Source: Spodoptera frugiperda (taxonomy: Eukaryota; Arthropoda; Insecta; Lepidoptera; Noctuidae). From it: a stretch of 64,000 nucleotides of DNA. This document shows positions 12,101-23,320 of this stretch, in pieces. The translations under genes were made by a program, and so were the position numbers. The notes under the pieces are model-generated. The model was not told where the DNA came from, did no database searches, and was given only the letters and a program-made list of their open reading frames with translations. The stretch is taken from the NCBI RefSeq assembly GCF_023101765.2, contig NC_064229.1, forward strand, positions 7,230,473 through 7,294,472, read 5' to 3'. Within the stretch, counting starts at the first letter, position 1. Each line of letters starts with the position of its first letter.

Positions 12101-12575
12101 TAATAATTTTCTGTATTTGCTTGCTCCATGCACCTACTACTGGTTTATGACTGCATCACCTGAAGGTTTGGCTAGTAGAAAGATAGGCTTATAGCCGTAG
12201 GCATACGGCTATAAGCCCACTTATGTCCACATTTATGTGTATAATGAGTTAAATAAATAAATATAATATGTAGTTTAAATTAAGTCATAAGAGGTTTCCC
12301 CATACAGTATATTATAGCTAGGTTGGTTGCGGCTTTAACACTTTGACTACTAAGTAAAAAATTGAAATTGTAAGAGTCAATTAAATCTCTATCATCAGCT
12401 ACTGATAACGTGCGCTCTAAGGATCACACACTATATTAAGTATTGACCTGTTTTTTTTTCAGATTTCGTACAAAAACCAACCCACGAATGTTGGGTAACC
12501 TGCAAACGAGGACGGAGCTTCAAAAGACCAGAATTCAACCCTGATTGTATGGCCGAAGTAAAGAATGCTGTATAA
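9194..12575 (+). CDS. Kazal-like secreted protein D, three exons, complete
   Basis: Exons 9194-9277, 9774-9909 and 12463-12575, phases 0 and 1; 110 residues. Exon 1 is a clean signal peptide (MFGKIFVFLIVFLLSVVDCV, then YGHVDGAK). Exon 2 carries the Kazal core: 'CKIADICRHDQVPICG', an extra Cys in the SCGE insertion, 'TFIDTCDMHEFNC'. Exon 3 (acceptor tttttttttcag) starts DFVQKPTHECWVTCKRG and supplies the last cysteines, then a short tail ending NAV and TAA. Exon 2 has the same length as in C and most of its residues, so C and D are a recent tandem duplicate pair. A possible TATA box (ctataaata, near 9008) precedes the start by about 185 bp. Intron 2 (2.55 kb) is filled with repeats. Convergent with the minus-strand gene at 13282. 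Confidence 0.86.
9385..9580 (+). repeat. L1 tail repeat (intron 1 of gene D)
   Basis: 'attataaatgtgaaagtttg', 'gatgaaatttggtatagag' and 'cgccggcgaaaccg' are the conserved parts. Most similar to 59465-59650. Confidence 0.7.
10100..10215 (-). repeat. G2 repeat fragment (intron 2 of gene D)
   Basis: 'gtcacctgatggtaagcgat' and 'cgcaacaccagaggagtcac' match the right end of the G2 family. Confidence 0.65.
10832..10980 (+). repeat. R1 copy (intron 2 of gene D)
   Basis: 'ggagctgcggactaccc', 'cagtaaaagtctgatatg' and 'acccaaggcgggagaaggca', read in the retroposon sense, followed by an A-rich end near 10980. Confidence 0.72.
11395..11570 (+). repeat. G2 repeat (intron 2 of gene D)
   Basis: 'ccaacaacccttaaattcc', 'ggccggcaaagtacttg' and 'gcttaccatcaggtgatccg' identify the family. 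Confidence 0.7.
12185..12216. repeat. Perfect short hairpin
   Basis: Arms 'ggcttatagccgta' (12185-12198) and 'tacggctataagcc' (12203-12216) with a 4-nt loop, in intron 2 of gene D. Function unknown. Confidence 0.7.
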
Positions 12576-13281
12576 AACAACCGTACTATATCAAAAATAG
12601 TTTTTAATATTAAATTAATAACATTTTTACTACTATTATTATTATTTACACAACATAAAAATAATTATTGAACAATAACTTACTTAGTGTACTTATTGTT
12701 CGAGATCACAGATTGATATTATTAAAATATTATTAATAATTATTACTTAATGCCTTCAAGGCGAAACCGGTTTACCTTAACATGCAATACACTATTATTT
12801 ACATAAATTAATGATACATAAATAAGTTGTTTACAAGTTTACACTTAAGAAGTTACATAATTATAATTTATATAATATTTATTCGAATATTTATGACTTA
12901 GAATAATCTAATTAAATCTTAAATCTATTTTTAACTAGACATTTGTTTATTATCATACTTAAATAAGACAAGGTGACGAACTGACAAATCTTTTAACTAC
13001 TTTTAACATATAAATAAAATCATACAAAAACCTACATTACTATAAATAAAAAAGAACTAAATAATTATTTACATAACACCCCTAAATATACATAAAATAT
13101 ACACAATAAAATCAGCGCAGATTCGGTAGAAGAAAAAATAATAGAAAATAATCCTTACCTACATCAAAATTAAGTTATAAATAGAACCACACTACATAAT
13201 TCCAGACACAAATCATCTAGACTAACTACTAATACAGACAAATCACAATTCTATCCATAACACAATAAAGTACAATTCACT

Positions 13282-13629
13282 TTAATGACGGTCCAAGAAC
13301 CCGGCGCTCTTGACAATATGGTAGATGCTTTCACGAGGAATCTTCTCCGCTTCTCTTTCAACGACTTGCATCTCCTTGTTGGTGAACCAGGATTCCTTGG
13401 CCAGACCAGCAGCTACGTGAGGGTTGTCGTAAAAATCCCTGGACTTTAATAGCTCTCGTGGTAATTGGGCCTCGCTGGCAGCATTTAGTTCCACGGCAGG
13501 ATGAGGGTGTATAGCTGCTGGAGCTGATACGTATTGCACTCCGATTGGCTGGTAAGGCTGCGCGAAGAACAAGCCAGGCCTTGCCTGGGCCATTGCTAAG
13601 ATGGCGGCCGCGATAATGATGAAACGCAT
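13282..13629 (-). CDS. Small secreted protein, conserved insect type, function unknown
   Basis: A 115-residue protein in one coding exon. Residues 1-16 form a signal peptide (MRFIIIAAAILAMAQARP). A short Pro/Ala/Tyr segment follows, then a polar C-terminal half with 'YDNPHVAAGLAKESWF' and 'EAEKIPRESIYHIVKSAGF'. From memory, this C-terminal pattern occurs in uncharacterised secreted or epidermal insect proteins; I cannot verify this by search. The start is the first ATG after acceptor 'ctatttcag' (minus strand, exon begins 13635). The 5' UTR exon and promoter are proposed at 15445-15517, giving a 1.8 kb 5' UTR intron. A polyadenylation signal may be the minus-strand aataaa at 12951-12946. GC content is clearly higher than the surroundings, as expected for coding sequence. 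No cysteine is present in the mature part. Tail-to-tail with gene D. Confidence 0.88.
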   Translation of the reverse strand: MRFIIIAAAILAMAQARPGLFFAQPYQPIGVQYVSAPAAIHPHPAVELNAASEAQLPRELLKSRDFYDNPHVAAGLAKESWFTNKEMQVVEREAEKIPRESIYHIVKSAGFLDRH

Positions 13630-13901
13630 TTTGATCTGAAATAGAAGAATTAAATATGAGAAAGATTGAAAGAATGTCTAATCTATTTTCTCATGCTGTC
13701 TTTCGTATTTTTGTGTTTTGAAATAATAGTAAAAGATTAATGTTTCGGTTATAGAGAAAATCGTCGTTCTTTTTCGGTCTCTTTTCTGAGAATTTTCTTA
13801 ATTATAGAGGTCATAATGTTTTTCTCGCCTACTGTTTTTTTCCTAACTAAGAAAAATAACTTCATTGAATTGGAATATTAAGAAATCCTGAATCACACGA
13901 A

Positions 13902-13938
13902 CAGCGTCATGTGAATAAATTATATTCACATGACGCTG
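13902..13938. repeat. Perfect inverted repeat in the 5' UTR intron
   Basis: 16-bp perfect arms 'cagcgtcatgtgaata' (13902-13917) and 'tattcacatgacgctg' (13923-13938) around a 5-nt loop. May be the ends of a tiny MITE or a structured site. Confidence 0.7.
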
Positions 13939-14149
13939 GCATAGGTATTGTTTAAAAAGCTCTCAAGATATTAAATCACATAGGTACTCCATACAAATAT
14001 TACAGTTACTTTGATAGAAAGGCGGCTTAACTTTGCTAGAGGAACAATACTAGGTACATAAGACATTCACACGAGTAAAAATTGCATGAAAATATTATCG
14101 ATGATAATACGAATAATATGGAATAATTTTCTGACTTTTTAACTAACCC

Positions 14150-14310
14150 TTTTTTTAAGGTGAAAAATCATCCAATGACTTTTTCCACCTTGGGTGAGGC
14201 AAGAGAGAGTCAGACTTTTACTGACTAAAAACCGCCCCGTTTCTAGTTCCTACTTCTGCTGTTCAAGTCTCCCCAGTAAACCCACTAGGTAGTCCGCAGA
14301 CCCGGATTAC
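14150..14310 (-). repeat. R1 copy
   Basis: 'aaaaatcatccaatgac', 'ccttgggtgaggcaagagag' and 'taggtagtccgcag', within the 5' UTR intron of the 13282 gene. Confidence 0.7.
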
Positions 14311-14774
14311 TTTTTTTTTTTTTGTTTAGAATTTATTATTTATGTATTTTTTTTAATCTAAATTTTCAGCAACTCCGGGTTGACTCTACCCCAACACCTA
14401 CACTCACATTTTCAAAAAACAACAACATTACTATGTAAAATAAATAAATCCCACAAAAGCCACCTTTAACCTTTAGACTTCATCAAAGAATATTATTTGT
14501 TCGTACCTCAGTTGATTTATTCAGTTCGTTCATAATTTAGTTATCCTCAAGATAAACAAGAGGGCGTGGGTGGTTATTATTAACTTGTACAGTCAAATTA
14601 TTCAGTTAAATTTAACTGACAACTGAATTAGATCTCTATTAGTTATCCTTCAAGGATTCTGGATTAATTTTGTGTTTCAAATGTTATGATAGAAGAGAGA
14701 AATTAGTAATAATTTGAATAACTTATTACATATTACATTTAATTATTAGAATAACTTATTAAATTATTACAATA

Positions 14775-14935
14775 ACGATTTTCTCCTGGGTCGTGGGTAC
14801 GTTACCAAACATAAAAAAGCAACCAAAGCAACAATTTATAGATCACACAAAGTATTGCTCCGAGTGGGAATCGAACCCGCTACCCGTAGCACGGCAGCCA
14901 GTAACCCAGGCACTGCGTCAACCGTGAAGTCACTT
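14775..14935 (-). repeat. tRNA-derived SINE S1 copy
   Basis: Reverse of the S1 consensus: 'tctcctgggtcgtgggtac', box B region 'ggaatcgaacccgctaccc', 'acggcagccagtaaccca'. Its tRNA-like look is SINE, not a functional tRNA gene. Confidence 0.75.
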
Positions 14936-15444
14936 TATGAGTGTTTTTGTGAGAATTCCTTAAACTAAATATAAGTCCATTACTCTCTTTAAGTAATTTG
15001 TATCAATGAAAATAATTTATTATGCTCTGTCCTCCAGTATTTATTTCATCAGAAAATGGCATTAGAAGAACAGCAAACATCTAGGTACTTAGTGAATCCT
15101 CAAGAAATGTTCGCTACTCGCTATTTAAAATAACACAAACATTATCTTGAAAAATAACTATAAAATGTGCATAGATATTCACTTTTAAAACCAAATGCAA
15201 TTTAAATTACTCTTATTTATGGCCAATTACATATCGACAGTACACCTAATCATCATTATCCTTAGCAAGGAACCTTTTTACTAAGATTCACTCAAGAAAA
15301 CCGCTTATCAAAAACCTATATCATCACCGATTAATCCACAAAAAACAAAACTATCGAAAACATATCAAACCGTCACTTAACCACCTAATAAAACCAAACA
15401 CACACACACAACACAAGTAACAAACACAGAGACGTAACACTTAC

Positions 15445-15486
15445 AATATTCACGGTCACGGAATGGACGCAAGCGCAAGTTGTACT
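15445..15486 (-). other. Proposed 5' UTR exon of the 13282 gene
   Basis: On the minus strand, 'caatattcac' reads as an exon end followed by donor gtaagtg (gt at 15444-15443). Joined to the acceptor at 13635 it gives a short leader directly before the ATG. The transcription start at 15486 is inferred from the TATA spacing. Confidence 0.5.
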
Positions 15487-15517
15487 GCGCGCGGGCACAA
15501 ATGACGACCAATATATA
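15484..15517 (-). promoter_or_regulatory. TATA box and initiator of the 13282 gene
   Basis: Minus-strand TATATAT at 15517-15511 lies 31 bp upstream of a CAGT initiator-like site at 15487-15484 (start A at 15486). The spacing is that expected of insect core promoters. The local sequence is GC-rich compared with its surroundings. Confidence 0.55.
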
Positions 15518-16994
15518 GCCGCGCCATATAACCTTCTGCGTGCTTCCGGGACAGTTCTAGCCAGGGAACGTACTGTATCGCTGACAAGGATTTCTTACTA
15601 TAGTTACATCACTAAACGGATCAAGATTTTTTTAAGAGACGTGTGAATAGGGCTGTCGCTTTTTGGTTTTTGAGGTGTTGTGGGGAAAATGGAATGGTTA
15701 TAAACTTTTGTATTTTTTTCTATAAGTGATATGACCTCTAGTAAATTTTATTAATATACTAAATTACTTAGTGTTCTTTTTTTTTCAAATGCTACAGACA
15801 CAATAGTTTTATAACAAACTTACTTGGTTTGTGAAAATCTATATGAGCAATGAATTTTTTAAACTCAATATTGCGTTGGAAGTTGAAACACCTTCCAAAA
15901 ACACAATACTTAAGTATTTTAACAAATATAAATATCACTAGCTTAAAAACACTATCTAAAATAAAAATGCCAGCAAAAAACAACCACACATACAATTCAC
16001 CTATTCCACTCTAGTTCGGTAAAAAATATAATTTACTTTAACACACAGCCCTGGAGAAATTTCGTGGTACGTGTATTAAAGTATTAAAGCTTACAAAAGT
16101 CTAACATGAGTGGAGTTGTTCACAAAATGTGGGCAGACTAATATCGCAGCTCGCTCATGTTACCTACTCCACCCATTGTTTGTTCTCTTGTTGAAAACAT
16201 AAAAATTTTGTATAGAATTTTCAGCTATTGTATGAATTTTGTTAAGAACAGTATTATTGTATAAATTCTGTGTAGTTGTTGTCAAAGTTGCAATGGTTCG
16301 TTGATATAATCTTACAAATTATATAAACTAGAATTTGATAAGATTATGAATAGGAAACTCAATGTCCTTTTCAATTTTTAAAGATTTTTTTAGCTTAAAT
16401 AATGATGACCACAAAGCAGAGTAGAATGCATCGATCTCTTCTTGCAGATGTCCTATGAGTCTACTAACGAATACATATTTAACAGAGACTGAGCAGCAGC
16501 GATCTCTGAGAAATCTCAGCGGGCAGTCAAATGCCATTTAGCGCTTATCTACTTGCAGAGTAGAAAACTAAATTACATGGAATTGTCGTAAATTTTTACA
16601 CAGTAGACACAGACAATAGTGTCATCCACATACATTGAGTTTTCTACTCTCACTATAGACAAGCGCTAAAGTTGCATTTGGCTAGACGCTCTGATCCTTT
16701 TAAACTACAATCCTCAACAAAACTGTTAAGCATGGAGATATTATTGCCTCTCTTGTGCCCCATGATCCAAAAGTGGACTTTCATGGTTTGTTGATGATAA
16801 CCGAAGAAAACTGAGGATATATCGTGTTGTATCATGGTTATTGCTTAACTGTAAGTTGACATTATTTACTATATTATATAGGTACTTACCATTAGGTATT
16901 AAGTCACTTTATACATTGTATGGCTAATAGTTTGAACCTTTTATTAAATGTCATGAGGTCTCAATCGTAGTCTCTTGGAATTTTACGTAATTAG

Positions 16995-17290
16995 GGTGTT
17001 TTCCACTAGAGATGTGCTATGTGGCTATGCTACGAAGACTTAAGTTAAGCTGTAAAACTATATGCCCGTTTCCACTGATACTAAGCTATGTAGCTGTGCA
17101 AGGAAGATGCGAATGTGATGTATCGATAGTAGAGAAGTCATCAATAGCACGCATCTTTCCATATAAAAAACATAGCTTAGCTGAGTCCGATTCTACCAGT
17201 GCTAAGCTATGTGCACTAATGAATATGATTAGTGGAAGCCAAACGCATCCACAGCAACGTAGTATAGCACATCTCTGGTGTAAAAGCACA
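16995..17290. mobile_element. MITE with terminal inverted repeats
   Basis: The left end 'agagatgtgctatg' (about 17009) and right end 'tatagcacatctct' (about 17262) are inverted. Internal 'ctaagctatgt' motifs recur. The two opposed frames of 77 and 108 codons here are by-products of this element. Confidence 0.6.
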
Positions 17291-17666
17291 CTAATTTTGT
17301 TATTACCTCTAATTTCCATTATTAATCCTCACCATTAAAGCTCGTTGATTTAATTCAATGAATGAGTCAGTATACAATAAAACATAAAACAAAAACACCT
17401 ACGAAATGTAAAAGTCAATTAAACTAGTTCTGAAGTCCAAGGATGTAATTATTATTTATATGCGATGTTCTATTTATATATAAGAAAAAATGGAATGGAA
17501 TTTATACAACCAGGAAGGTAAAACCAAAAAATACTTCTTAAGTACGTATTTAATTATTACGAAGTTCGAAGTTATTTCCACAAATTGTTTTCACTTTAAC
17601 GTTAAAATAATTATTATAATTGATATCAACAAAGGGTAAATACATCTGCAATTTTGTTGTACTTTT

Positions 17667-17796
17667 TTTGAGGAGGGAAATCATTCAATGACTTCTCCCG
17701 TTTTGGATTAGGCGAAAGGGAGTGTTAGACGCTTACTGACTAAAAACTACCCCATTCCTACTCCTGCTTTTCTAGCCGGAGCCACGGTAACCCGCA
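17667..17796 (-). repeat. R1 copy
   Basis: 'gagggaaatcattcaatgac', 'cttactgactaaaaactacc' and 'tttctagccggagcc'; the left (plus) edge has the short t-run of its tail. Confidence 0.7.
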
Positions 17797-18374
17797 GTTG
17801 GTGGTAGGTACTTGGAACCATCAATATCGCACAAAATGTCACTTAGATCGATTTTATTAGCCTTTCAATCGTAGATATTATCCAATTCAAATATAAATCT
17901 GTTTGACAAAAAAAAACTTGTAAAATATTATATTTTTCGAAACAAACAGACAGAAAATACATAAACCAACGGCCCAATTGTATTTTTATAAGATAAGTCA
18001 AATTTTCTCTGAGGTCGTTCAAACACAATACAAGGGCATGCATTAAAAAAACAATATAATCCCCATTAAAACCAAAACCCGAACAATACCATGACCAGGT
18101 TAAAATTCAATTGTGCAACATATTATAATATAATAATATTATATGACATAGTATAATGCCCGCCTATTATGTGAGATACCATTATATGAGTCCGTATAAT
18201 CTTACCCTCGACATTATTACCTACGTATCACGTGAGAAATCTACGCGGTGTAACAAGGCTTTTAATTCAATTTATTATATCAAGATTGTATTGTAGGATC
18301 ATAATTTTGATTTACATGTACCGCACATATGTACCTAACGTCACGTCTTTGCTGTCCTTCAAAATGTGGGTAAA

Positions 18375-18425
18375 GGTTTTTTATGGAATAGGGGGCAAAT
18401 GAGCAGGCGGGTCACCTGATATACA
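18375..18425 (-). repeat. G2 fragment
   Basis: 'tttttatggaatagggggc' and 'gagcaggcgggtcacctgat' are the end of the G2 family only. Confidence 0.5.
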
Positions 18426-18821
18426 GTTCTAGTATATGTGAAGGGAAAAGTCGTTAAATATTTTTTTGTACAATTCATTTATTACTAACTGACCTTCCCT
18501 GAACTTCCACAAATAATTCAAGACCAAAATGAGCCAAACCAACTCCGTTGGCCGTTTTCGAGTTTTAGTGAGGCTAACGAACAGCCATTCATTTTTATAT
18601 AAATAGATTAATCAAAATAAAAAATATGATAGCCAGAATTCTATTCTATGTATCTGTTACAGCCAAAGTAATAAATCTTGATATTATATATACTGTCTAG
18701 CAATTATATATAACGTCTACTCAATTTAGATAAAGTGATAAATGACACAAAATTAATCACATTAACTAGCAATTTTATATACTATCTTCGAAGACTTGGA
18801 TAATGTAATAAAACGAGCAGC

Positions 18822-19025
18822 ATGCAAACAAACATGCAGCATGCAGCAGGCAGGGTTTCTGTCATGGCTCCGGCGCTGCGGGCCTTCGGCGGCCCCACGC
18901 GTGCTAATCGTCGCAGACGGCTTCCGCTCACCACCGCGGCTGAGGCTGGCCAACAAGCCTCGCTAGCAGCCTCCTGCTCCTCAGCCCGCGGGCGGCCTCG
19001 TTCCTACGCGCCTACGCGATTTTAA
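18822..19025. other. GC-rich island of unknown nature
   Basis: About 200 bp of strongly GC- and CpG-rich DNA within AT-rich surroundings. It is open on both strands (plus 67 codons starting MQTNMQHAAG; minus 64 codons). Edges carry 'gcatgcagcatgcagc' direct repeats near 18832-18850. No protein family is recognisable. It could be a captured fragment, part of a repeat, or an orphan exon. Confidence 0.4.
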
Positions 19026-20024
19026 ATTACACTCTAGGGGTAGGACAAACAAGACTACGTGGAGTCGGTTTTGTAGCAATTCGGTTTTGTCACTAACTTT
19101 TGTTGCATAGCATATAAAATTTTTAGCCAACATTATTATTTAATTGTTACAGAAACTATAGTAAATTAGTTTGATCGGAATTATGTATAGGGCTACAAGT
19201 TCTCTACCACCATTTCCTACATAAGTTATTAGGCCTACTAACGTTATGCGAATCAAATTTATGCCAAAACAAATTAGTCTTTGATCTTAGAGATTAATTT
19301 TTATTCTTACAAGTTATTCTTACAAGTAAAAGTCTTGTGACATTTTGAGTTACACATGTATTATTACTTTGACTAACTTGGACTTATTATGAATAATATC
19401 CAGATAAAGTGATTAATTTATTACATTGTCTAGTGAATTTGGCATTTTTATACGATTATTCATAATAACCAGTCATTATAAATAATTGCTATTTAATCAC
19501 TCTGACTGTAACATATCTACCTTTCTTTCTTCTTTAGCATCTTATCGAATTGTCCTCGGTTCCATTTCTGTATTTATGTAAATAAGTAATGCATTTCATC
19601 GAAATTCATCGAGCAGTTTAGCCACACAGATGTAACAAACGCTCTCACTTTCGCTTTTAACACAATGTGAGGATTAAAATACGGTTCAATGTCCACAAAA
19701 TGGTATTCCAATACATTCGTTTGGTGACAAACCGACCGTTTAGTTGCTCAACACTAAATACTGTTTATTTAAATGACAAGGTTACTAGAGAAGAATTTGC
19801 AAAATATTTTGAAACGCCACCAAGTCATGTGATCGTGTGATATTCGGTCAAGTCCGAGGTTATGTACTTGATTATATATTATGATAGTTCGTTAATTGTA
19901 ATTTAATGTAATTTATGGGTGGATGAAGGGTGTTGGGTATTTTTGGTAATTTCAATGAAGTCGTGAGGTTTTAAGATTTGTTGCTATGTTGTCATTTTTT
20001 GTTTTTCTTTTTTAACGTTGCCGC

Positions 20025-20205
20025 ACACTAAGATTTTCTTCGTGTGTCGTGGGTGCATTTACGAACATACAATTTCACATGCACATGACACCCTAACCCG
20101 ATACAACAATTTGTGGATCACACAAAGAGTTGCTCCATGCGGGAATCGAACCCGCTACACGTTGCACGGCAGCCAGTTGCCCAACCACCGCACCAATCGT
20201 GCAGT
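20025..20205 (-). repeat. tRNA-derived SINE S1 copy, nearly full length
   Basis: 'gtgtcgtgggtgcatttac', 'caatttgtggatcacacaaa', 'gggaatcgaacccgctacac' and 'cggcagccagttgccca' cover body, box B and head in reverse. The 63-codon plus frame here is SINE sequence. Confidence 0.8.
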
Positions 20206-20569
20206 CTAAGCTATTAATAGCCCAAAAGGAACTAACAAATTATTTTCATAAACAGTGGTAATTATGCAGGCTATGTTACTGCTGGAGCATTTGAAAAACG
20301 TCCTCTTTTATTCTTCTCAAAATACGAGTCATTGAATTTTATTCAGCTATAATTCTTGCAACCATCAGATATCTAAAGAGGTCACCCAATTTTTACCACT
20401 TAGACATGTTATTACCCACGTAACTGCTCCACCAATCATATCATTAGCCTCATGCAATACATAGCGAACCTAATTGTATATTGCACTGAGGAAAAATACA
20501 TACCTCATCTTATTGCTAGGTATTATACAATTTTCGAAAACTACTGTAAGTTGCTTTGCAATTTTAAAA

Positions 20570-20765
20570 TCATACAACCATGGGAGAGACACACTTCGAC
20601 ACGGCCAACTCAACCGAAGTGATACCACGGCTTCATAGAAAAGAAACGTGATACAAAGCTCGCTCTTCAAAAAAGATCAGCCGGCAATGCACTAGTAACT
20701 CTTCTAGTGTAGCAAGTGTATATGGATGGCACAAATAACTTACCATAAGGTGATCTATACCTAAT
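20570..20765 (+). repeat. G2 copy, diverged
   Basis: 'cgaagtgataccacggctt', 'gccggcaatgcactagtaac' and 'taccataaggtgatc' mark the element; it underlies the short minus frame at 20470-20670. Confidence 0.6.
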
Positions 20766-21909
20766 TATTATGCTCGTTGCTGAAAATCCCATAAAAACTA
20801 ATAATACTTTAACCTATCCTATTCGGGAACCGGACAAAAAAAAATCACTATTATTATTTAAAAAAACAAGTAGAAAAAATTTCAGAGGTGTATAATGTAA
20901 GTCTATAATGTTTTGCATCATTCCAAGGTTGGACCTTGATAACCATCGAAAATATAAATAGCTTCCGAATTATAATAACCTATCAATGTTATTTCGATCT
21001 ATTAATATTATAATATTGGCCCTATTTTGACCTCATATAGGTACCTCGATCTCTTCTGCCAAGCACAGCGAGGAGGTTATGGCAATGTAGTCGAACTATT
21101 TAGAAGAGGCTCATAAGCTAGTAGTGGACTGTCACACACTACTGATGTGATGTCCCTATTTCACCCGAACGAAATCGGTTTTAGAATCGATTCATACACA
21201 ACACTAATCAATAACCAGCCAGAAATCCTTAGCCAAGTAAAGTAGAGCTTTATAACCTACACTCTACACTATTAGCACGAGGTTCATAAATTGACCTGAA
21301 TAATGCCAATAAAGGCTCATTATCTGACACTAATAACCTAACAAGCGTAGTCAATGTAGTTACTAACTATATGTTCACTATTGATCCCAGTACACATCAA
21401 GTTATACAAGACCAATTTATCATGACCTTGCTTCGTATGATCTTTCAGTACATTCGACGGTCAATTTATAATTGTTGTTAGCTTGATGTAAACCCGTATG
21501 TAACTGTAGGTACTTACTTCTCTACTGCCATGATTAGATTGAACGTTCAATTCTAGTGTGGACAAGGCTTTATCATTGGCCTTAAGAGCCCCCAGCTAGG
21601 CTAGGCAGCTAGGGATATAATCACGTTAGTGGTTCTCGACTCACTTAGTACACAATCTAGGCTATGGTTGATTCAGTTTTCAATCACTCTGTAAAGTAGC
21701 CTTATTGCTTTTCTAGGTTAAAAATTGAAGTAGAAAATTGCATTAGGTAAAATTAATTGTTCAGGGTAAGTTGCTTTGCAAAATATGTATTTTTACTTAT
21801 TAGATGGCGCCACTATCGAATTAAAGGATGTCGCTCCAAAAAATATGTTGTAATGAGAATACTTATCACCGTATTTTGTACAATACTAATCAATCGTCAA
21901 AACATTACG

Positions 21910-21960
21910 TGATTAAGCCGATAACATAAAAATATTAATCTAGTATGTCTCACGAAAGTT
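21910..21960 (+). repeat. M2 MITE end
   Basis: 'taagccgataacataaaaat' then 'agtatgtctcacgaaagtta', a solo end of the M2 family. Confidence 0.5.
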
Positions 21961-22158
21961 ACAATGAAATACTAATCAAGTTTCAGTTATTTTTAAACAA
22001 TATTATATCATCGTCAAAATCTCCGTTAACTACGACATGTATACTTACATCCAAATACATATATATAAAATAGTTCATATTTTAAGAACAACTTTGCAAA
22101 TATCGCAAAAGGAAACAACCTTTTAATTAACCTGTCACAACAGTTTAGTGCTTACAAA

Positions 22159-22359
22159 ATGGCTCCAATATTTAATACGCCGCCTCGTTCCACTGACGAC
22201 AGTGGCTCGCCTTCCGACATCGCCTACGGCTACATTCATTTCCGCGCCAGCCACCGCTTCCGATATATAGAATCCATATCCGTTCCACAGCTGCTTGTAA
22301 ACGAGCAATCAATTATGACTTTAGTCATATACATTGAAGGTGTATTGGTTATTGAATGA
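22159..22359 (+). CDS. Possible orphan first exon (66 codons), unrecognised
   Basis: This frame starts MAPIFNTPPRSTDDSGSPSD and for its first 45 codons has clearly higher GC and third-position GC than its neighbours, which looks coding. A weak donor (gtaaac) follows codons for PQLL at about 22296; beyond that the frame is AT-rich. No domain, signal peptide or membrane segment is visible in the first part, and no partner exon was found. It may be the 5' exon of a gene with a long intron, or a fragment captured by a transposon. Confidence 0.25.
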   Translation: MAPIFNTPPRSTDDSGSPSDIAYGYIHFRASHRFRYIESISVPQLLVNEQSIMTLVIYIEGVLVIE

Positions 22360-22696
22360 GTTGATGGTCTAATACTTGGAACAAACGCGAGGTTGTCATT
22401 TGGTAAGCTTTGAATTTTGTATTAAGTTTTCTGCTTTTAAATTTCTGGTATGTTTTTAAATGGTATTTGAATACTTATGTTCATAACGTAGGGGTCGTCG
22501 TTAACAGCTTGGGCCTACTCTACCTAAAAATAACCTCATAATCTTAGTTTATGTAGATCGCAGTTTTAAAAGGTTCAGAACTATTAGAGAATGCATTTGT
22601 CTGGTCTTGGTTAAATATGTTATCACTTAGTTGGCTATAACAATACCTGTTAGAAGTGTGAGAGTAGCTGTATCTAATGTATTAAAACAAGAGCTT

Positions 22697-22850
22697 TTTT
22701 TAAAGGGGAAAATCATCCAATGACTTCCCCTACCTTGGGCGAGGCGAGATGAAGTGTCAGACTCTTACTGACTAAAAAGCACCCATTTCCTACTCCTGCT
22801 TTTTGAGCCAAAGCTCAAACTCTGGTAACCCGCTAGAGAGTCCAGTCCAG
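22697..22850 (-). repeat. R1 copy
   Basis: 'aggggaaaatcatccaatga', 'taccttgggcgaggcgagat' and 'tactgactaaaaagcaccc'. Shared 14-15 bp blocks 'gtgtgagagtagttgt/ctgt' with 'tctaatgtatt' lie on either side (22656-22685 and 22866-22895), so the copy probably has a long flanking duplication. Confidence 0.7.
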
Positions 22851-23229
22851 TCAGCTCAGAGGAAGTGTGAGAGTAGTTGTTTCTAATGTATTGAAATAAG
22901 AGCTATGTAACGCTAAAAATAAAGAAACTGCTGTAAAATGATACATTTGTCCTTTATAAGGATTTACATGTAGGTGTAACGTGGGATGTCAGCTTCAGAT
23001 AAAGGTCACACGTAAATTGATCGATGCACGCGCCTGTTGCACTGGGAATATTCCAGTAACGACAGATATATTTTTGGATTACTTCTGGAAAACACAGAAA
23101 TAACATTACAATAGAAGTATTGGATGATATTATATTGTGTTTTACACATTGTTATATTTAATTTACTTACCTTCCTTTATTTTTATATTACAATTTACTG
23201 TTGGTTAATTAACAGGTCTTGGGTTGAAT

Positions 23230-23320
23230 TTGCAGGTCCACCAAAGTATTATTGAAGTTTTTCAGCCCGGTGCTTGGCAATAGGCTCGTCTTATATTATA
23301 TAAGACTTAGCACAAAAATG
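23230..23320 (+). repeat. SINE body fragment related to S2
   Basis: 'agcccggtgcttggcaatag' and 'gcacaaaaatgggtg' resemble the middle of the 26045-26345 element. Confidence 0.45.

Noticed and set aside
14860..14935. tRNA-like sequence with a good box B (also at 20140-20205, 26050-26115 and 43900-43975)
   Set aside because: Each continues into a shared non-tRNA body, and the cloverleaf is not complete; they are tRNA-derived SINEs.
17012..17338. 108-codon plus frame opposed by a 77-codon minus frame
   Set aside because: Lies within an inverted-repeat MITE, which makes paired open frames by symmetry.
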